This document shows, in pieces, positions 16,487-24,757 of a stretch of 32,640 nucleotides of DNA. Position 1 is the first letter of the stretch; each line of letters begins with the position of its first letter. This DNA is from Chryseolinea sp. GTDB taxonomy: Bacteria; Bacteroidota; Bacteroidia; Cytophagales; Cyclobacteriaceae. Position numbers and translations under genes: made by a program. The notes under the pieces are model-generated. The model was not told the DNA's origin. It did not search any database and was given only the letters and a program-made list of their open reading frames with translations. The stretch covers positions 1 to 32,640 of the forward strand of contig JAICGJ010000051.1 of the NCBI GenBank assembly GCA_025923195.1, in the 5' to 3' direction.

Positions 16487-17361
16487 TAAAAGGTAACCAC
16501 TGAGTTCTTAAGATCTTCCATTGAATTGCAATTCTTATGTTGAGAGCGTTGACAAAAGAATTCGGACAACACAATAAATGCAAGCCGATATGATAAGCGA
16601 AGTTCCATTAACAATGATGAATGTAAGCTGATAATCCTGCTGCATAAAAACAGTTAAGTACAGATTTTATGACCGCAGTTTACACATACTGAACCGCTAA
16701 AGCCATGTTAGGCTTAGAAATTTAATCGTGAATTCGCTTTGAAAGAATGTGTTGCACGAAGAAAGGACTTATACAATGTCCTCTTTTTATTAGTTTTCAT
16801 AAAATATTGGGTTAGTTATTTTATTACTGAATATACTTCAAATGCAAGCAGGATGGATGCGAGAAAGGTAAATTTCCCTTTAATAGAGGAAAAATACTGA
16901 GTAAGTGTCTAACTCGTCGGAAGTATCCTTATAAAGCAACGTGGTTTTTCCCCTGTGCAACACGGGCAATTTCCCCTGGTATTGGTCCACTGACCAACAT
17001 TTAAGGCTGAAAGCGAAACTCAGTATATTCCACCGACTCGGACAGGCTGCTTCATAGATCCGTAAAGTCATCTACATGGCTTCCATCATCACAGTCTTCT
17101 TCCGCTTAAAGAAACAGGTTTTTCTTGAAGCAATAGGCGGTTTTTCACGTGGCATAGGCATTATCGCCGTAGCATCTTTGATGAACAAATCGCACACATC
17201 GCGAGGCGCAGACAACGCTGATCCTTCGATCGGATAATTGCAATTAGGATAACAGCGGATATTAAATCAGCTATTGGAATTCCCTTGTAGAGCCAGTACT
17301 CGCCAATAGCAGATCACGATGCGTCGCGAAGAAAGAATACAAAAAGTAAAAAAACACGTTT
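16487..17361. other. gene-free divergent spacer, 875 bp
   Basis: No gene can be supported. A 53-codon plus-strand frame at 17076-17237 (opening MASIITVFFRLKKQ) and a 63-codon minus-strand frame at 16880-17071 were weighed and not accepted. No tRNA-like or riboswitch-like structure was recognised. Confidence 0.5.
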
Positions 17362-18264
17362 ATGAAAACTTTGAGAAACTTCACAAAAATCAAACTTGAG
17401 ACAAGTGACATTTCTTTCGATGCGCTATCATCAGAAAATACAATCGGGGCATTAAGACAAATTAGTCAAACTCTGCAGGGCTCACATGCACTTACAAAAA
17501 GCCAAACAGCAGCCGATGGGATAAGAAACCGTTGCTTGCACATTTTAATTTTACTTCTCACCTGCCATGCAGTTTTTGGCGAAATCAAAAATGGTTATGA
17601 AAAACATATTCGAGCCTCGAAAGAATCGCTTAACATTCTGCGTGAAAGGCTTGAAGATGCGAATATGTTACCTGCGCAGCGGCGGAAGATTCAATTGACG
17701 ATCGCAACCCTTGTAGACCACGTTACCTATTTCGATCTCACCGAAGCGTTGCTAATTCAATTCAAAACTATTGCGCCAGAATTATACGCGGAAATCGATA
17801 CTATCACAGACCGACGTGGTAGGCCTGTAAGCGTTTACGTCAAATTTGTTCCAGTAAACGGAACCGATGTCCAGGCCGAGGGAACCACCTATATGGATCA
17901 GTCAGACTATGATATAGATACCTATCAATCGGAATATGGCGAGTTCACGGTTTCTGTCAAGATCTGGATTGTTCCAAGAGCTCTTTTGGTCTTAGCACAT
18001 GAAATGGGTCATATAAAATATCAAGTGCCACATGCTGCCCGTTATTTCGAGTTCTACAAAAAACATTACGATAATACGTCCACGGCAAGTTCCATAGGCC
18101 ACGATTTTGATGATCCCAGTGGCAAAAGTGCCATTCATTTTGAAAGGCGCTTCCAAAAGAACTATACAGATTTTCTAAAAATTTCAATCGGAAAAGTCCA
18201 AAACCCATTAGTGGTATTGGCTAGACTCAAGAAGAACTGGAGTAAAAATACGGAAGTCTTGTGA
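17362..18264 (+). CDS. putative zinc metallopeptidase (HEMGH), membrane-anchored or secreted
   Basis: 300 residues, family not recognised. The strongest clue is LVLAHEMGHIKY, a zincin motif with His213, Glu214 and His217 preceded by a hydrophobic strand-like stretch, as in HExxH metallopeptidases. A third zinc ligand cannot be fixed; Glu or His residues in SAIHFERRF are candidates. A hydrophobic segment (CLHILILLLTCHAVFG, about 57-74) preceded by Arg-Asn-Arg looks exactly like a signal peptide, yet it is internal because some 55 hydrophilic residues precede it from the only upstream ATG. Either the protein is anchored with a cytoplasmic tail, or translation starts at a non-ATG codon nearer to 17520. 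Residues 75-110 are helical and charged. The TIG lipoprotein gene follows about 290 bp later. Confidence 0.6.
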   Translation: MKTLRNFTKIKLETSDISFDALSSENTIGALRQISQTLQGSHALTKSQTAADGIRNRCLHILILLLTCHAVFGEIKNGYEKHIRASKESLNILRERLEDANMLPAQRRKIQLTIATLVDHVTYFDLTEALLIQFKTIAPELYAEIDTITDRRGRPVSVYVKFVPVNGTDVQAEGTTYMDQSDYDIDTYQSEYGEFTVSVKIWIVPRALLVLAHEMGHIKYQVPHAARYFEFYKKHYDNTSTASSIGHDFDDPSGKSAIHFERRFQKNYTDFLKISIGKVQNPLVVLARLKKNWSKNTEVL

Positions 18265-18471
18265 TACACTTGTCCTCCAATGGCAGATAGTATAACAGTT
18301 GCATCGTTGTCATCAACGTTTAAATCTATGCCCGAAATAATTACAAAAAAAGTACACAATAAATTAACTAAAACAAAACAATTATGGAAAAGCTATTAAA
18401 AACACTCGATGGTCCCGAATCAAAACATCAAGATATGAAGGGACATGAATTTACTCGCAATGACGGCCGGG

Positions 18472-18489
18472 AAAAAGCCGCGGCTTTTT
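18472..18489 (+). terminator. terminator- or attenuator-like palindrome
   Basis: AAAAAGCCG (18472-18480) is directly followed by its complement CGGCTTTTT (18481-18489) and then TCTTT. It folds into a 7-bp hairpin with a CGCG loop and a T-run. It lies 208 bp behind the metallopeptidase stop and 69 bp before the likely lipoprotein start, so it may terminate the upstream gene or attenuate the downstream one. Confidence 0.6.
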
Positions 18490-18557
18490 TCTTTAAAAAA
18501 ATTGGTACCAGTGTAATTGCACTAAACCAAATCTCGAACCTTTTAAATTACTACGAT

Positions 18558-18956
18558 ATGCAAAAGCAACTAGCCCTCGTTTTAACTCTCATTGCATTTT
18601 TCATGACCGCCTGCGAAGACGAGCACGTGGACCCAACGGGGGGGCGCAATCCTAATGATACCATTCCTCCAATAACGCAAACTATTCCTCCAGTGAGAAT
18701 TAATGCTATTTATCCAAATGCTGGGCCATCGGGTTCCACAGTAGCTATCTTCGGAGAAAATTTTGGCGCTTCAACTTCGGATAACTACGTTACATTCGAC
18801 TCAACAGATGCCGAGATTCTTTACGTTAGAGAAGGTATGCTAAGTGTTCGCGTACCAATGAACTTAGCAGAGGGTAACTATTCAATTAATGTCTCAGCTA
18901 ACGGACGAGTCGCGAGCGCACCTCGTATGTTTAGCGTCACTAATAGAACAGATTAA
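18558..18956 (+). CDS. TIG/IPT-domain lipoprotein, probably surface-exposed
   Basis: 132 residues from the ATG at 18558, chosen because it gives a proper lipoprotein signal (MQKQLALVLTLIAFFMTAC, lipidated Cys19). The acidic run EDE directly after the cysteine resembles the Bacteroidota lipoprotein surface-export signal. A Pro/Thr-rich linker follows, then one TIG/IPT immunoglobulin-like domain (about 45-125: INAIYPNAGPSGSTVAIFGENF ... VTFDSTDAEI ... LSVRVP ... GNYSINV). Such domains bind glycans or partner proteins. The frame is open back to an ATG at 18384, which would add 58 residues running through the palindrome at 18472-18489 and bury the signal peptide; that longer form is considered unlikely, though a short separate leader ORF from 18384 is possible. 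Confidence 0.8.
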   Translation: MQKQLALVLTLIAFFMTACEDEHVDPTGGRNPNDTIPPITQTIPPVRINAIYPNAGPSGSTVAIFGENFGASTSDNYVTFDSTDAEILYVREGMLSVRVPMNLAEGNYSINVSANGRVASAPRMFSVTNRTD

Positions 18957-18978
18957 CACTTTTTTAAATGTAGCACAG

Positions 18979-19020
18979 GTTGCTTCGTAAAGGTTAGACG
19001 TCACGCCTTTTCGAAGCAAC
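18979..19020. terminator. bidirectional terminator between convergent genes
   Basis: GTTGCTTCG-T-AAAGG (18979-18993) pairs with CCTTT-T-CGAAGCAAC (19006-19020), a 15-bp stem with one T-T mismatch and a 12-base loop. It lies between the TIG lipoprotein (+) and the DUF1080 gene (-). TTCTACTTTT follows on the plus strand. Confidence 0.75.
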
Positions 19021-19058
19021 TTCTACTTTTACCACAATGCTTAGATCACACCCTTGAA

Positions 19059-19754
19059 CTAGCGCTCGCGCTTTATTTCCTTGATGCCGACGTTTCTGAA
19101 TCTATGAGCGCCGCCCGGACGCCATGCACCTGGCATATTGAATCCACCGCGAATGGGTTGGTATAATGCAGTCCAGTGCGACTGGAAGCCGATCATCCCT
19201 TCAACGGCACCGGCAGTGAAATCATTTTGTGGTTGTGTCACCTCCCACATAATGACGCCATTCACCCACAGAGAAATTGTGGGGATTTCTCCAACCATTC
19301 GCACGCGGAAAGAATTCCAGTCATTCACCCTCCACACCTTCGCGATTTCCTTTGCCTCTGCAGACTTGCTGATCTGCATCGCTTCGCCAAACAGTGATCC
19401 TGTGCCGCCGGGCATTGCTAGCTCAATTTGATAAGCCTGCCCACTTTCTGTGGATCGGAGAAAAATTCCGCCATTACAGAACGAGTCTATCTTTACTTCC
19501 GCATACAGTTCAAAGTCCTTGAATTTTCTGTTGGTTAATAAAACTCCTCCTTGCCCGTACGGATACTGTTTCAAAGTAATTGCACCATTCTCGACATAGA
19601 AATTTCCTATGGTTCCCTGATGCGAGGTTCTACTGATATGCCATCCCTTTAAGTCTTTCCCACTAAACAAACTTTTGAAGCCCACAGGCATCTGAGCTTT
19701 TGCCTGACCTATCAAAAGGAAGACACATAGTAACGTATTGAGGTGCTTAATCAT
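19059..19754 (-). CDS. DUF1080 protein (3-keto-disaccharide hydrolase fold)
   Basis: 231 residues with a signal peptide (MIKHLNTLLCVFLLIGQAKAQ). The DUF1080 concanavalin-like fold is evident from its opening (FKSLFSGKDLKGWHI), the strand ENGAITLKQYPYGQGGVLLTNRKFKDFELYAEVKID, GGIFLRS, YQIEL and the closing GFQSH ... FRNVGIKEI. Proteins of this family hydrolyse or eliminate 3-keto-glycosides and are widespread in Bacteroidota that oxidise sugars outside the cytoplasm. Its start codon overlaps the stop of the SUMF1-like gene by four bases (ATGA, 19751-19754), so it is translationally coupled and is the last gene of the dehydrogenase operon. Periplasmic or surface location is expected. Confidence 0.9.
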   Translation of the reverse strand: MIKHLNTLLCVFLLIGQAKAQMPVGFKSLFSGKDLKGWHISRTSHQGTIGNFYVENGAITLKQYPYGQGGVLLTNRKFKDFELYAEVKIDSFCNGGIFLRSTESGQAYQIELAMPGGTGSLFGEAMQISKSAEAKEIAKVWRVNDWNSFRVRMVGEIPTISLWVNGVIMWEVTQPQNDFTAGAVEGMIGFQSHWTALYQPIRGGFNMPGAWRPGGAHRFRNVGIKEIKRER

Positions 19755-20596
19755 TTAGATCCCATATCTACATCTTTTACAACTCTGAAACCAACATCCC
19801 AGCCGTTGCCTGGCCCGCCGGCATGCGTCATGTAAGTGGCATTTTTTACATCTCCCGAAAATGACGCGCCTTTAAGAACATGCTGTTTTCCCTTTTTTGG
19901 CGGCACAGGATCGGCGAAGAGTTCCTCATTGTAGTAATCATGGACCCACTCCCATACATTTCCCAGCATATCATACAGGCCCCATGAGTTTGGTTGTTTA
20001 CTTGCAACAGCAATTGGCATTTCCTTGTTGAGGTTTGCAGCAGCTTGTATTTCATCCCAGGAAATGTCCTTTTTTGCGCCGGCACGAGCAGCATGCTCCC
20101 ATTCAACTTCCGATGGTAAACGATAGGTTTTTACATTTTCAAGTCGGTTAAGTCTCCTGATAAATTTCTGTGCTTCTTTCCATGAGACATTTTCAACTGG
20201 CAGGCTATCTGCACCATCAACCATTTTGAAATGAGACGGATTGTAGTCCATGACTTCTTTCCATTGCTTCTGCGTTACTTCAGTAGTCGCGATATAGTAG
20301 GATTTTGCGACCACGATAGAAAAGCCTCCCTTTGCATCGTTCAGCGCCATTTCCTTAGCTAACCTGAATTCTTCCTCATTATAACCACGTCCATCGCCCA
20401 TCCACATTATATAATCGTGCGGAACCGATTTGACCGTATCGGCGGGCACGGGATAAGGCGGCTGAAATTCACCCATTAAAATTTCACCTGGCTCGATTAA
20501 TACAAATTCCATCCCGATGCTATTCGTAAAATTCCTTTGGGCCATTACAAATTCGCCACTGAGCAGAAAAAATATCCATAAGATTCTTGCCGTCAT
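19751..20596 (-). CDS. SUMF1/FGE-fold protein lacking catalytic cysteines
   Basis: 281 residues with a signal peptide (cleavage likely after VMAQ20). The formylglycine-generating-enzyme fold is shown by MEFVLIEPGEILMG, YYIATTEVTQKQWKEVM, PVENVSWKEAQKFIRRLN, YRLPSEVEWEHAARAG, WGLYDMLGNVWEWVHDYY and the final VGFRVVKD. Where true FGE enzymes have the copper-binding cysteine pair in the GGSF-x-C region, this protein reads LKGASFSGD (243-249), and it has no cysteine at all. It is therefore not a sulfatase-maturating enzyme; a binding or scaffolding role is more likely. An unusual insertion of about 55 residues (43-98) separates the first strand from the YYIATTEVT block. It lies 14 bp behind the dehydrogenase gene and overlaps the DUF1080 start. 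Confidence 0.88.
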   Translation of the reverse strand: MTARILWIFFLLSGEFVMAQRNFTNSIGMEFVLIEPGEILMGEFQPPYPVPADTVKSVPHDYIMWMGDGRGYNEEEFRLAKEMALNDAKGGFSIVVAKSYYIATTEVTQKQWKEVMDYNPSHFKMVDGADSLPVENVSWKEAQKFIRRLNRLENVKTYRLPSEVEWEHAARAGAKKDISWDEIQAAANLNKEMPIAVASKQPNSWGLYDMLGNVWEWVHDYYNEELFADPVPPKKGKQHVLKGASFSGDVKNATYMTHAGGPGNGWDVGFRVVKDVDMGSK

Positions 20597-20610
20597 AAGC
20601 AGTGTAAAAG

Positions 20611-23454
20611 TTATTTCTTTCCTGAAATCCTATTGATCAATTCAATTTCAGCCAGTGGGAATAATGCATCACCTCTGCCTGGGCTATTAGGTCTGAAGAC
20701 GAAATAGAGATCATGCACGCCAATAGTTTCCTTGATTTCCGCCTCCGAAGGAATAGTGAAAGAATTTTTGTCTGATCCTCGCGCAAAAAATTTGGATGGA
20801 TCCAATGGTGGATATCTCTTCATTCGTTCCTGCTGTTCCGAAGTTGGGTTGATCAGACCATCAAATAATCCCCGGTACCGCGTATTAAATTGTTCGGGTT
20901 CGACAGTTGTCTCCCCAATTAATTCTCCATCTGGACGATCAAGCCTCACCTCAACCTTACCGCCTGGGTAAATATCATACAAGTGCCAGTTTGTCTTAAA
21001 TAGGATCTTTTTTACATTTGAAAGATCAAGCCCCTTGTAACCGATATAGGAACCAGCCTTTGCCGTCAGGAATATGTATTCATCAAGCTGATCTCTTAAC
21101 GCACCGCCTTCAATTATTTCTGCCTTCACCGGGTTTAGCTTTGGACTTCTTAGCACCAGTACTGTGTCTGTAGTTTGTGGTGGAATGGTTCCGGCACCCC
21201 GGTCGGTATAGGCTGCCCGAAAGATATATGCTCCTCTTCCATTATCATCTTGAGGCACGTTGAGAATATACTCTCCTTTGCCAGGGAGATTAGAAAGTCT
21301 TTGATTATTGATGTTCAAAATATATTTAGAGATCGTGCGCGCGTCGGTCAAGCTCATCGATGGATGCGCAGGCATATTGTTATCCGTTCCCCAAATCCCA
21401 GAACTACCCTTAATAATCCTGAACGCCAACGAATCTTTGGCGGCCGGCTTGCCATTGTATTTTTCTGCAATTTGTTTGAATGCGGGTCCTACTGCTTTTA
21501 CGTCTACAGTGTGGCACGTCCTACAATCACTTGACCGGATTAGACTTTGTGCAACGACGTCACGCGACGCAGCATCAAGTTCTGCATGACCTAGTTGTAT
21601 AGGCGCAAAATCAAACCCTTCCGACGTGTAATCAATGCTCACCACAACAGCATTGTGGTCAATTCCGCTGCCCAAGTTTCCATCCTCCTTGTCACTGACT
21701 TTTACCTCATACGCAACCTTGGTTCCAGGAAAGAAAAATGTTTTATTGCCGACATATTTTAAATCAACGATCGGCGGTTCATTCCCTGCGATCAGACGAA
21801 CAGTTGCGCTTCCATATTCACCTTCTCCATCAGTAACTGTAAGCGTAGCGGAATATACCCCAGTATCCGCAAGGGTGATAACAGGATTTTTGCCCGTTTT
21901 GCTAATCGTACTTTTATTACCTTCAATTTTCCATTCGTATTTTAATTCGTCTTGGTCGTAGTCAACCGTCCCCGTAGAACTCAATTCTGTGGTAAACGGA
22001 ACTGCTCCACCGTGTTTGGTTGCTGAGGCCTGAACAAAAGGTTTTCTGTTTCCGGCATGGTATTCCACCCTGACTAACCTGGATTCTGCAGCTGACCTAA
22101 CGGTATTGCTACCGTATTCCAACAGATAAAGATCACCAGAGGGCCCAAACTTAATATCCAACGGCTGCACTGGATGATAGTCAGGAGCAAAACGCTCCAT
22201 GGACACGTAATTTCCTTCCTGGTCAAGCGTAACGGCCATGATCCAGAATCTTGAATAGTCCGCCATCAGCCATTTACCTTCATAATATTTTGGAAAAGGT
22301 CGTTCAGGATTGCTGAAATCGCTCCTGTGAAAAATGGGGCCACCAATTGCGCAACGTGAGCTTGAACCGACAAGGGGAAATTTTTCAGAGGCCGCGTACG
22401 GATAATAGATCAAAGCTGGCTGAGCCGGAGGCAATTCTTTCAAACCAGTATTATTCGGAGAATTGTTAACCGGCTTGGCAGGATCAAGTTTCTCTCCGAC
22501 TTTGTTGTTGACGAAATCATACTTCGGTATCGCCTGATTGTCGGCAATAAAATACGGCCATCCAAAAAAACCAGGACCTTTAGCTTGATTTTGTTCATCA
22601 TAGCCTCGAGGACCCCTTTCAGAATCAGTATCCTGATCAGGCCCAATCTCTCCCCAGTAAATCCAACCTGTTTTGCTGTCAACTGATATACGCCACGCAT
22701 TTCGATGGCCCATCGTGTAAATTTCTGGACGTGTGTGAGCGGTACCGACCGGGAACAGATTCCCTTTGGGAATTGAATAAGTACCATCGGATTCAGGATG
22801 GATCCGCAATATCTTTCCACGAAGATCGTTGGTGTTGGAGGCGCCACGCTGGTCATCAAGGTAACTGAATCCCGGTCGTTCATCGGTTTGGGCGGTTAAT
22901 CGGTTACCAGTATTATTGCCAACGGTGAGGTATAAGTTGCCCTCCTCATCCCAGGCCATCCCCCCTCCGGTATGATTTGTATTTTCACGGTCAACAGGAA
23001 TTTTTAGTAAAACTTTTTCCGAATTCTCAATAAGTCTATCATCAGCAAACTCAAACCTCACCAGTTTAAAAACTTTTTCATTTGCTGGTGCATATTGAAG
23101 ATAGATCCAATGATTGGTTTTGAAGTTCGGATCAAGTGTCAAGCCGATAAGCCCTTGCTCGTTGCTCGTGTAAACGTCAAGTGTTTTAATTAACTTTACG
23201 GTTTTAGTTTTCAGATCGAATCTCTTAAGAGCACCCTTTCGTTCAATTATAAAAACTGAATTTTCGTCAGCAACCTGAAACATCATGGGCTCATCCAGAG
23301 CACCTTCTGGTGTAAGCGTGACTGCAATAAACCGATTATCTTCTGGTTTTAGGGCTGAATCTTCCTCAGCTCGCTCGTTCTGTACGGAGCACGAGACCAT
23401 CATTATCAGGATAAATAAAAAAATGCCTTTGTTTGAAATGGATTGGCAATTCAT
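20611..23454 (-). CDS. PQQ-dependent sugar dehydrogenase lipoprotein with PKD and cytochrome c domains
   Basis: 947 residues. A lipoprotein signal ends at Cys22 (MMVSC). About 40-460 is a six-bladed glucose/sorbosone-dehydrogenase propeller: NEQGLIGLTLDPNF, NHTGGGMAWDEEGNLYLTVGNNTG, GHRNAWRISVD, LDIKFGPSGDLYLLEYG. A PKD domain follows (about 466-560: TGTVDYDQDELKYEWKI ... GVYSATLTVTDGEG). A cytochrome c segment carries the haem motif CRTCH (Cys644, Cys647, His648) and a likely axial Met in NNMPAHP. The last ~170 residues (YIGYKGLDLSNVKK ... KVEVRLDRPDGELIGETTV) resemble a CBM6-like carbohydrate-binding module. The enzyme should oxidise a sugar at the outer membrane and pass electrons through its own haem. 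First gene of a three-gene operon. The true substrate is unknown. Confidence 0.9.
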   Translation of the reverse strand: MNCQSISNKGIFLFILIMMVSCSVQNERAEEDSALKPEDNRFIAVTLTPEGALDEPMMFQVADENSVFIIERKGALKRFDLKTKTVKLIKTLDVYTSNEQGLIGLTLDPNFKTNHWIYLQYAPANEKVFKLVRFEFADDRLIENSEKVLLKIPVDRENTNHTGGGMAWDEEGNLYLTVGNNTGNRLTAQTDERPGFSYLDDQRGASNTNDLRGKILRIHPESDGTYSIPKGNLFPVGTAHTRPEIYTMGHRNAWRISVDSKTGWIYWGEIGPDQDTDSERGPRGYDEQNQAKGPGFFGWPYFIADNQAIPKYDFVNNKVGEKLDPAKPVNNSPNNTGLKELPPAQPALIYYPYAASEKFPLVGSSSRCAIGGPIFHRSDFSNPERPFPKYYEGKWLMADYSRFWIMAVTLDQEGNYVSMERFAPDYHPVQPLDIKFGPSGDLYLLEYGSNTVRSAAESRLVRVEYHAGNRKPFVQASATKHGGAVPFTTELSSTGTVDYDQDELKYEWKIEGNKSTISKTGKNPVITLADTGVYSATLTVTDGEGEYGSATVRLIAGNEPPIVDLKYVGNKTFFFPGTKVAYEVKVSDKEDGNLGSGIDHNAVVVSIDYTSEGFDFAPIQLGHAELDAASRDVVAQSLIRSSDCRTCHTVDVKAVGPAFKQIAEKYNGKPAAKDSLAFRIIKGSSGIWGTDNNMPAHPSMSLTDARTISKYILNINNQRLSNLPGKGEYILNVPQDDNGRGAYIFRAAYTDRGAGTIPPQTTDTVLVLRSPKLNPVKAEIIEGGALRDQLDEYIFLTAKAGSYIGYKGLDLSNVKKILFKTNWHLYDIYPGGKVEVRLDRPDGELIGETTVEPEQFNTRYRGLFDGLINPTSEQQERMKRYPPLDPSKFFARGSDKNSFTIPSEAEIKETIGVHDLYFVFRPNSPGRGDALFPLAEIELINRISGKK

Positions 23455-23575
23455 CGTCTCAGAAAATTCACTAATTCAACGGATTTCAAGGTAATTATTT
23501 TCCTGCAATGAACTCAATGGCAGAACCTGTTCAAGCCGAAATGTTAAAATAACATCGCCAGAGCAAACATGTTCG

Positions 23576-23597
23576 AAAAAGCGGATAAGACGCTTTA
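23576..23597 (-). terminator. terminator of the DUF202 gene
   Basis: On the minus strand AAAGCG pairs with CGCTTT around a seven-base loop and runs into TTTTT. It lies 42 bp behind the DUF202 stop and upstream of the dehydrogenase operon, separating the two units. Confidence 0.6.
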
Positions 23598-23638
23598 TAA
23601 CGAGCTTTCAAATTCGATTGAACGTCGATCCGTGAAGG

Positions 23639-23941
23639 CTAATCGTTAATCACAGCTTTAATAAATGCTTCCGAAGAATTACCGATATTCCTTTTGCTCA
23701 CTTCAATTGATTTTCGCAAACGAAGGTATCTGACAATACCTAAAAGCATGATCAGCAAGCCAATCACAATCATTGGTGTACCTATGATTTTCCAAAAGTC
23801 GCTGACGATAAGGTGACCCAATGTTGAACCGGCTACAAGGAAGTACAATCCGGTTCTTATGTATGCTAGTAAAGTAGTTTCGTTTGCTAACTTCGTTCGC
23901 TCAATTGCGAGATATTCTCTGAGTACTAGATCTTTGTTCAT
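23639..23941 (-). CDS. DUF202 membrane protein (YidH type)
   Basis: 100 residues. The conserved N-terminal block LAIERTKLANETTLLAYIRTGL is the hallmark of DUF202. Three membrane helices follow or overlap at about 25-46, 50-64 and 68-88, with basic residues after the last (RYLRLRKS). The role of the family is unknown. It is divergent from the Crp/Fnr gene with 127 bp between, so the two may share a control region. Confidence 0.88.
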   Translation of the reverse strand: MNKDLVLREYLAIERTKLANETTLLAYIRTGLYFLVAGSTLGHLIVSDFWKIIGTPMIVIGLLIMLLGIVRYLRLRKSIEVSKRNIGNSSEAFIKAVIND

Positions 23942-23988
23942 ACTAATTGGCGGTCAATTGCTTAAATTTGATTTCAATATTGATCAAG

Positions 23989-24020
23989 TTGTGAATATCG
24001 GACTAACAACGATAATTTTG
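23989..24020 (+). promoter_or_regulatory. putative promoter of the Crp/Fnr gene
   Basis: TTG (23989-23991), 21 bp, then TAATTTTG (24013-24020), an exact match to the Bacteroidota -7 element TAnnTTTG at the expected spacing. The predicted transcription start is near 24027, about 40 bases before the ATG at 24069. Confidence 0.6.
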
Positions 24021-24068
24021 AATTTAAGTCAGCAAAAAAGCTGTCCTCAAAACGAATCTTAACGAATT

Positions 24069-24698
24069 ATGACAACCGAAATTACGCCTGCCGGGTTCTC
24101 GATAAACAGGAACCTTCTGGAAAAGCTCAAGAAAGAAGGTACAATAAAAACGTTCCCACCTGATACCGTTATTATCGATGAAAACGACTATATAAAGTAT
24201 ATTCCAATCGTACTCAACGGTTCAATAAAAGTTTTTAAGCTTGACGAAGAAGGTCGCGAAATTTTACTTTACTATATCAAACCAGGCGAAAGCTGCGTGA
24301 TGTCATTCCTGGGTGCAACCTGCAACGGAACCAGTAAGATCAAAGCTGTTGTCGAGGAAGAAGCGGAAATCCTTATACTTCCCGTACATAAGGCAACGGA
24401 CCTGATACGCGAGAACCCGCAATGGACGCAATTCATTTTCGAGCTTTATAACCGCAGATTTGAAGAGCTTCTGTCCGTGGTGAATGCAATTGCATTTCAA
24501 AAAGTAGACGAACGTCTCTGGGACCTGTTGAAAACAAAAGTAAAAATGCTCAAAACGACCGAGCTAAACGTTACACACCAGCAAATTGCCGATGAGCTGG
24601 GAACTGCCAGAGAAGTTGTCTCTCGTCTTCTCAAGCAACTTGAGAGAGATAAGAGAATCTCGATTTCAAGAAATAAAATTAAAGTATTGGCTATGTGA
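24069..24698 (+). CDS. Crp/Fnr family transcriptional regulator
   Basis: 209 residues: cyclic-nucleotide-binding-like beta-barrel (about 20-120), long dimer helix (about 125-150) and Crp-type helix-turn-helix (LNVTHQQIADELGTAREVVSRLLKQLERD, about 165-193). The barrel does not show the cAMP-binding RxxS/T signature; instead GESCVMSFLGATCNG places Cys76 and Cys85 in the ligand loop region. No Fnr-type N-terminal iron-sulfur cysteine cluster is present. The gene is first in a row of sulfur-handling genes on the same strand, so it is the probable regulator of that module; thiol-based sensing is an inference from the cysteines and context. Confidence 0.92.
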   Translation: MTTEITPAGFSINRNLLEKLKKEGTIKTFPPDTVIIDENDYIKYIPIVLNGSIKVFKLDEEGREILLYYIKPGESCVMSFLGATCNGTSKIKAVVEEEAEILILPVHKATDLIRENPQWTQFIFELYNRRFEELLSVVNAIAFQKVDERLWDLLKTKVKMLKTTELNVTHQQIADELGTAREVVSRLLKQLERDKRISISRNKIKVLAM

Positions 24699-24757
24699 CA
24701 ATAGTTACGGAATTCTTCCTGTTGCCACCGTAATTTTGAAGCATATTTTACGCGCAT

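Noticed and set aside
17076-17237. 53-codon frame (MASIITVFFRLKKQ...)
   Set aside because: Contains a short hydrophobic stretch but no leader, no family resemblance and a tail that looks random; kept only as a remote possibility.
18384-18557. N-terminal 58-residue extension of the TIG lipoprotein
   Set aside because: It would place the lipoprotein signal in the interior and read through a terminator-like palindrome; the start at 18558 explains the sequence better.
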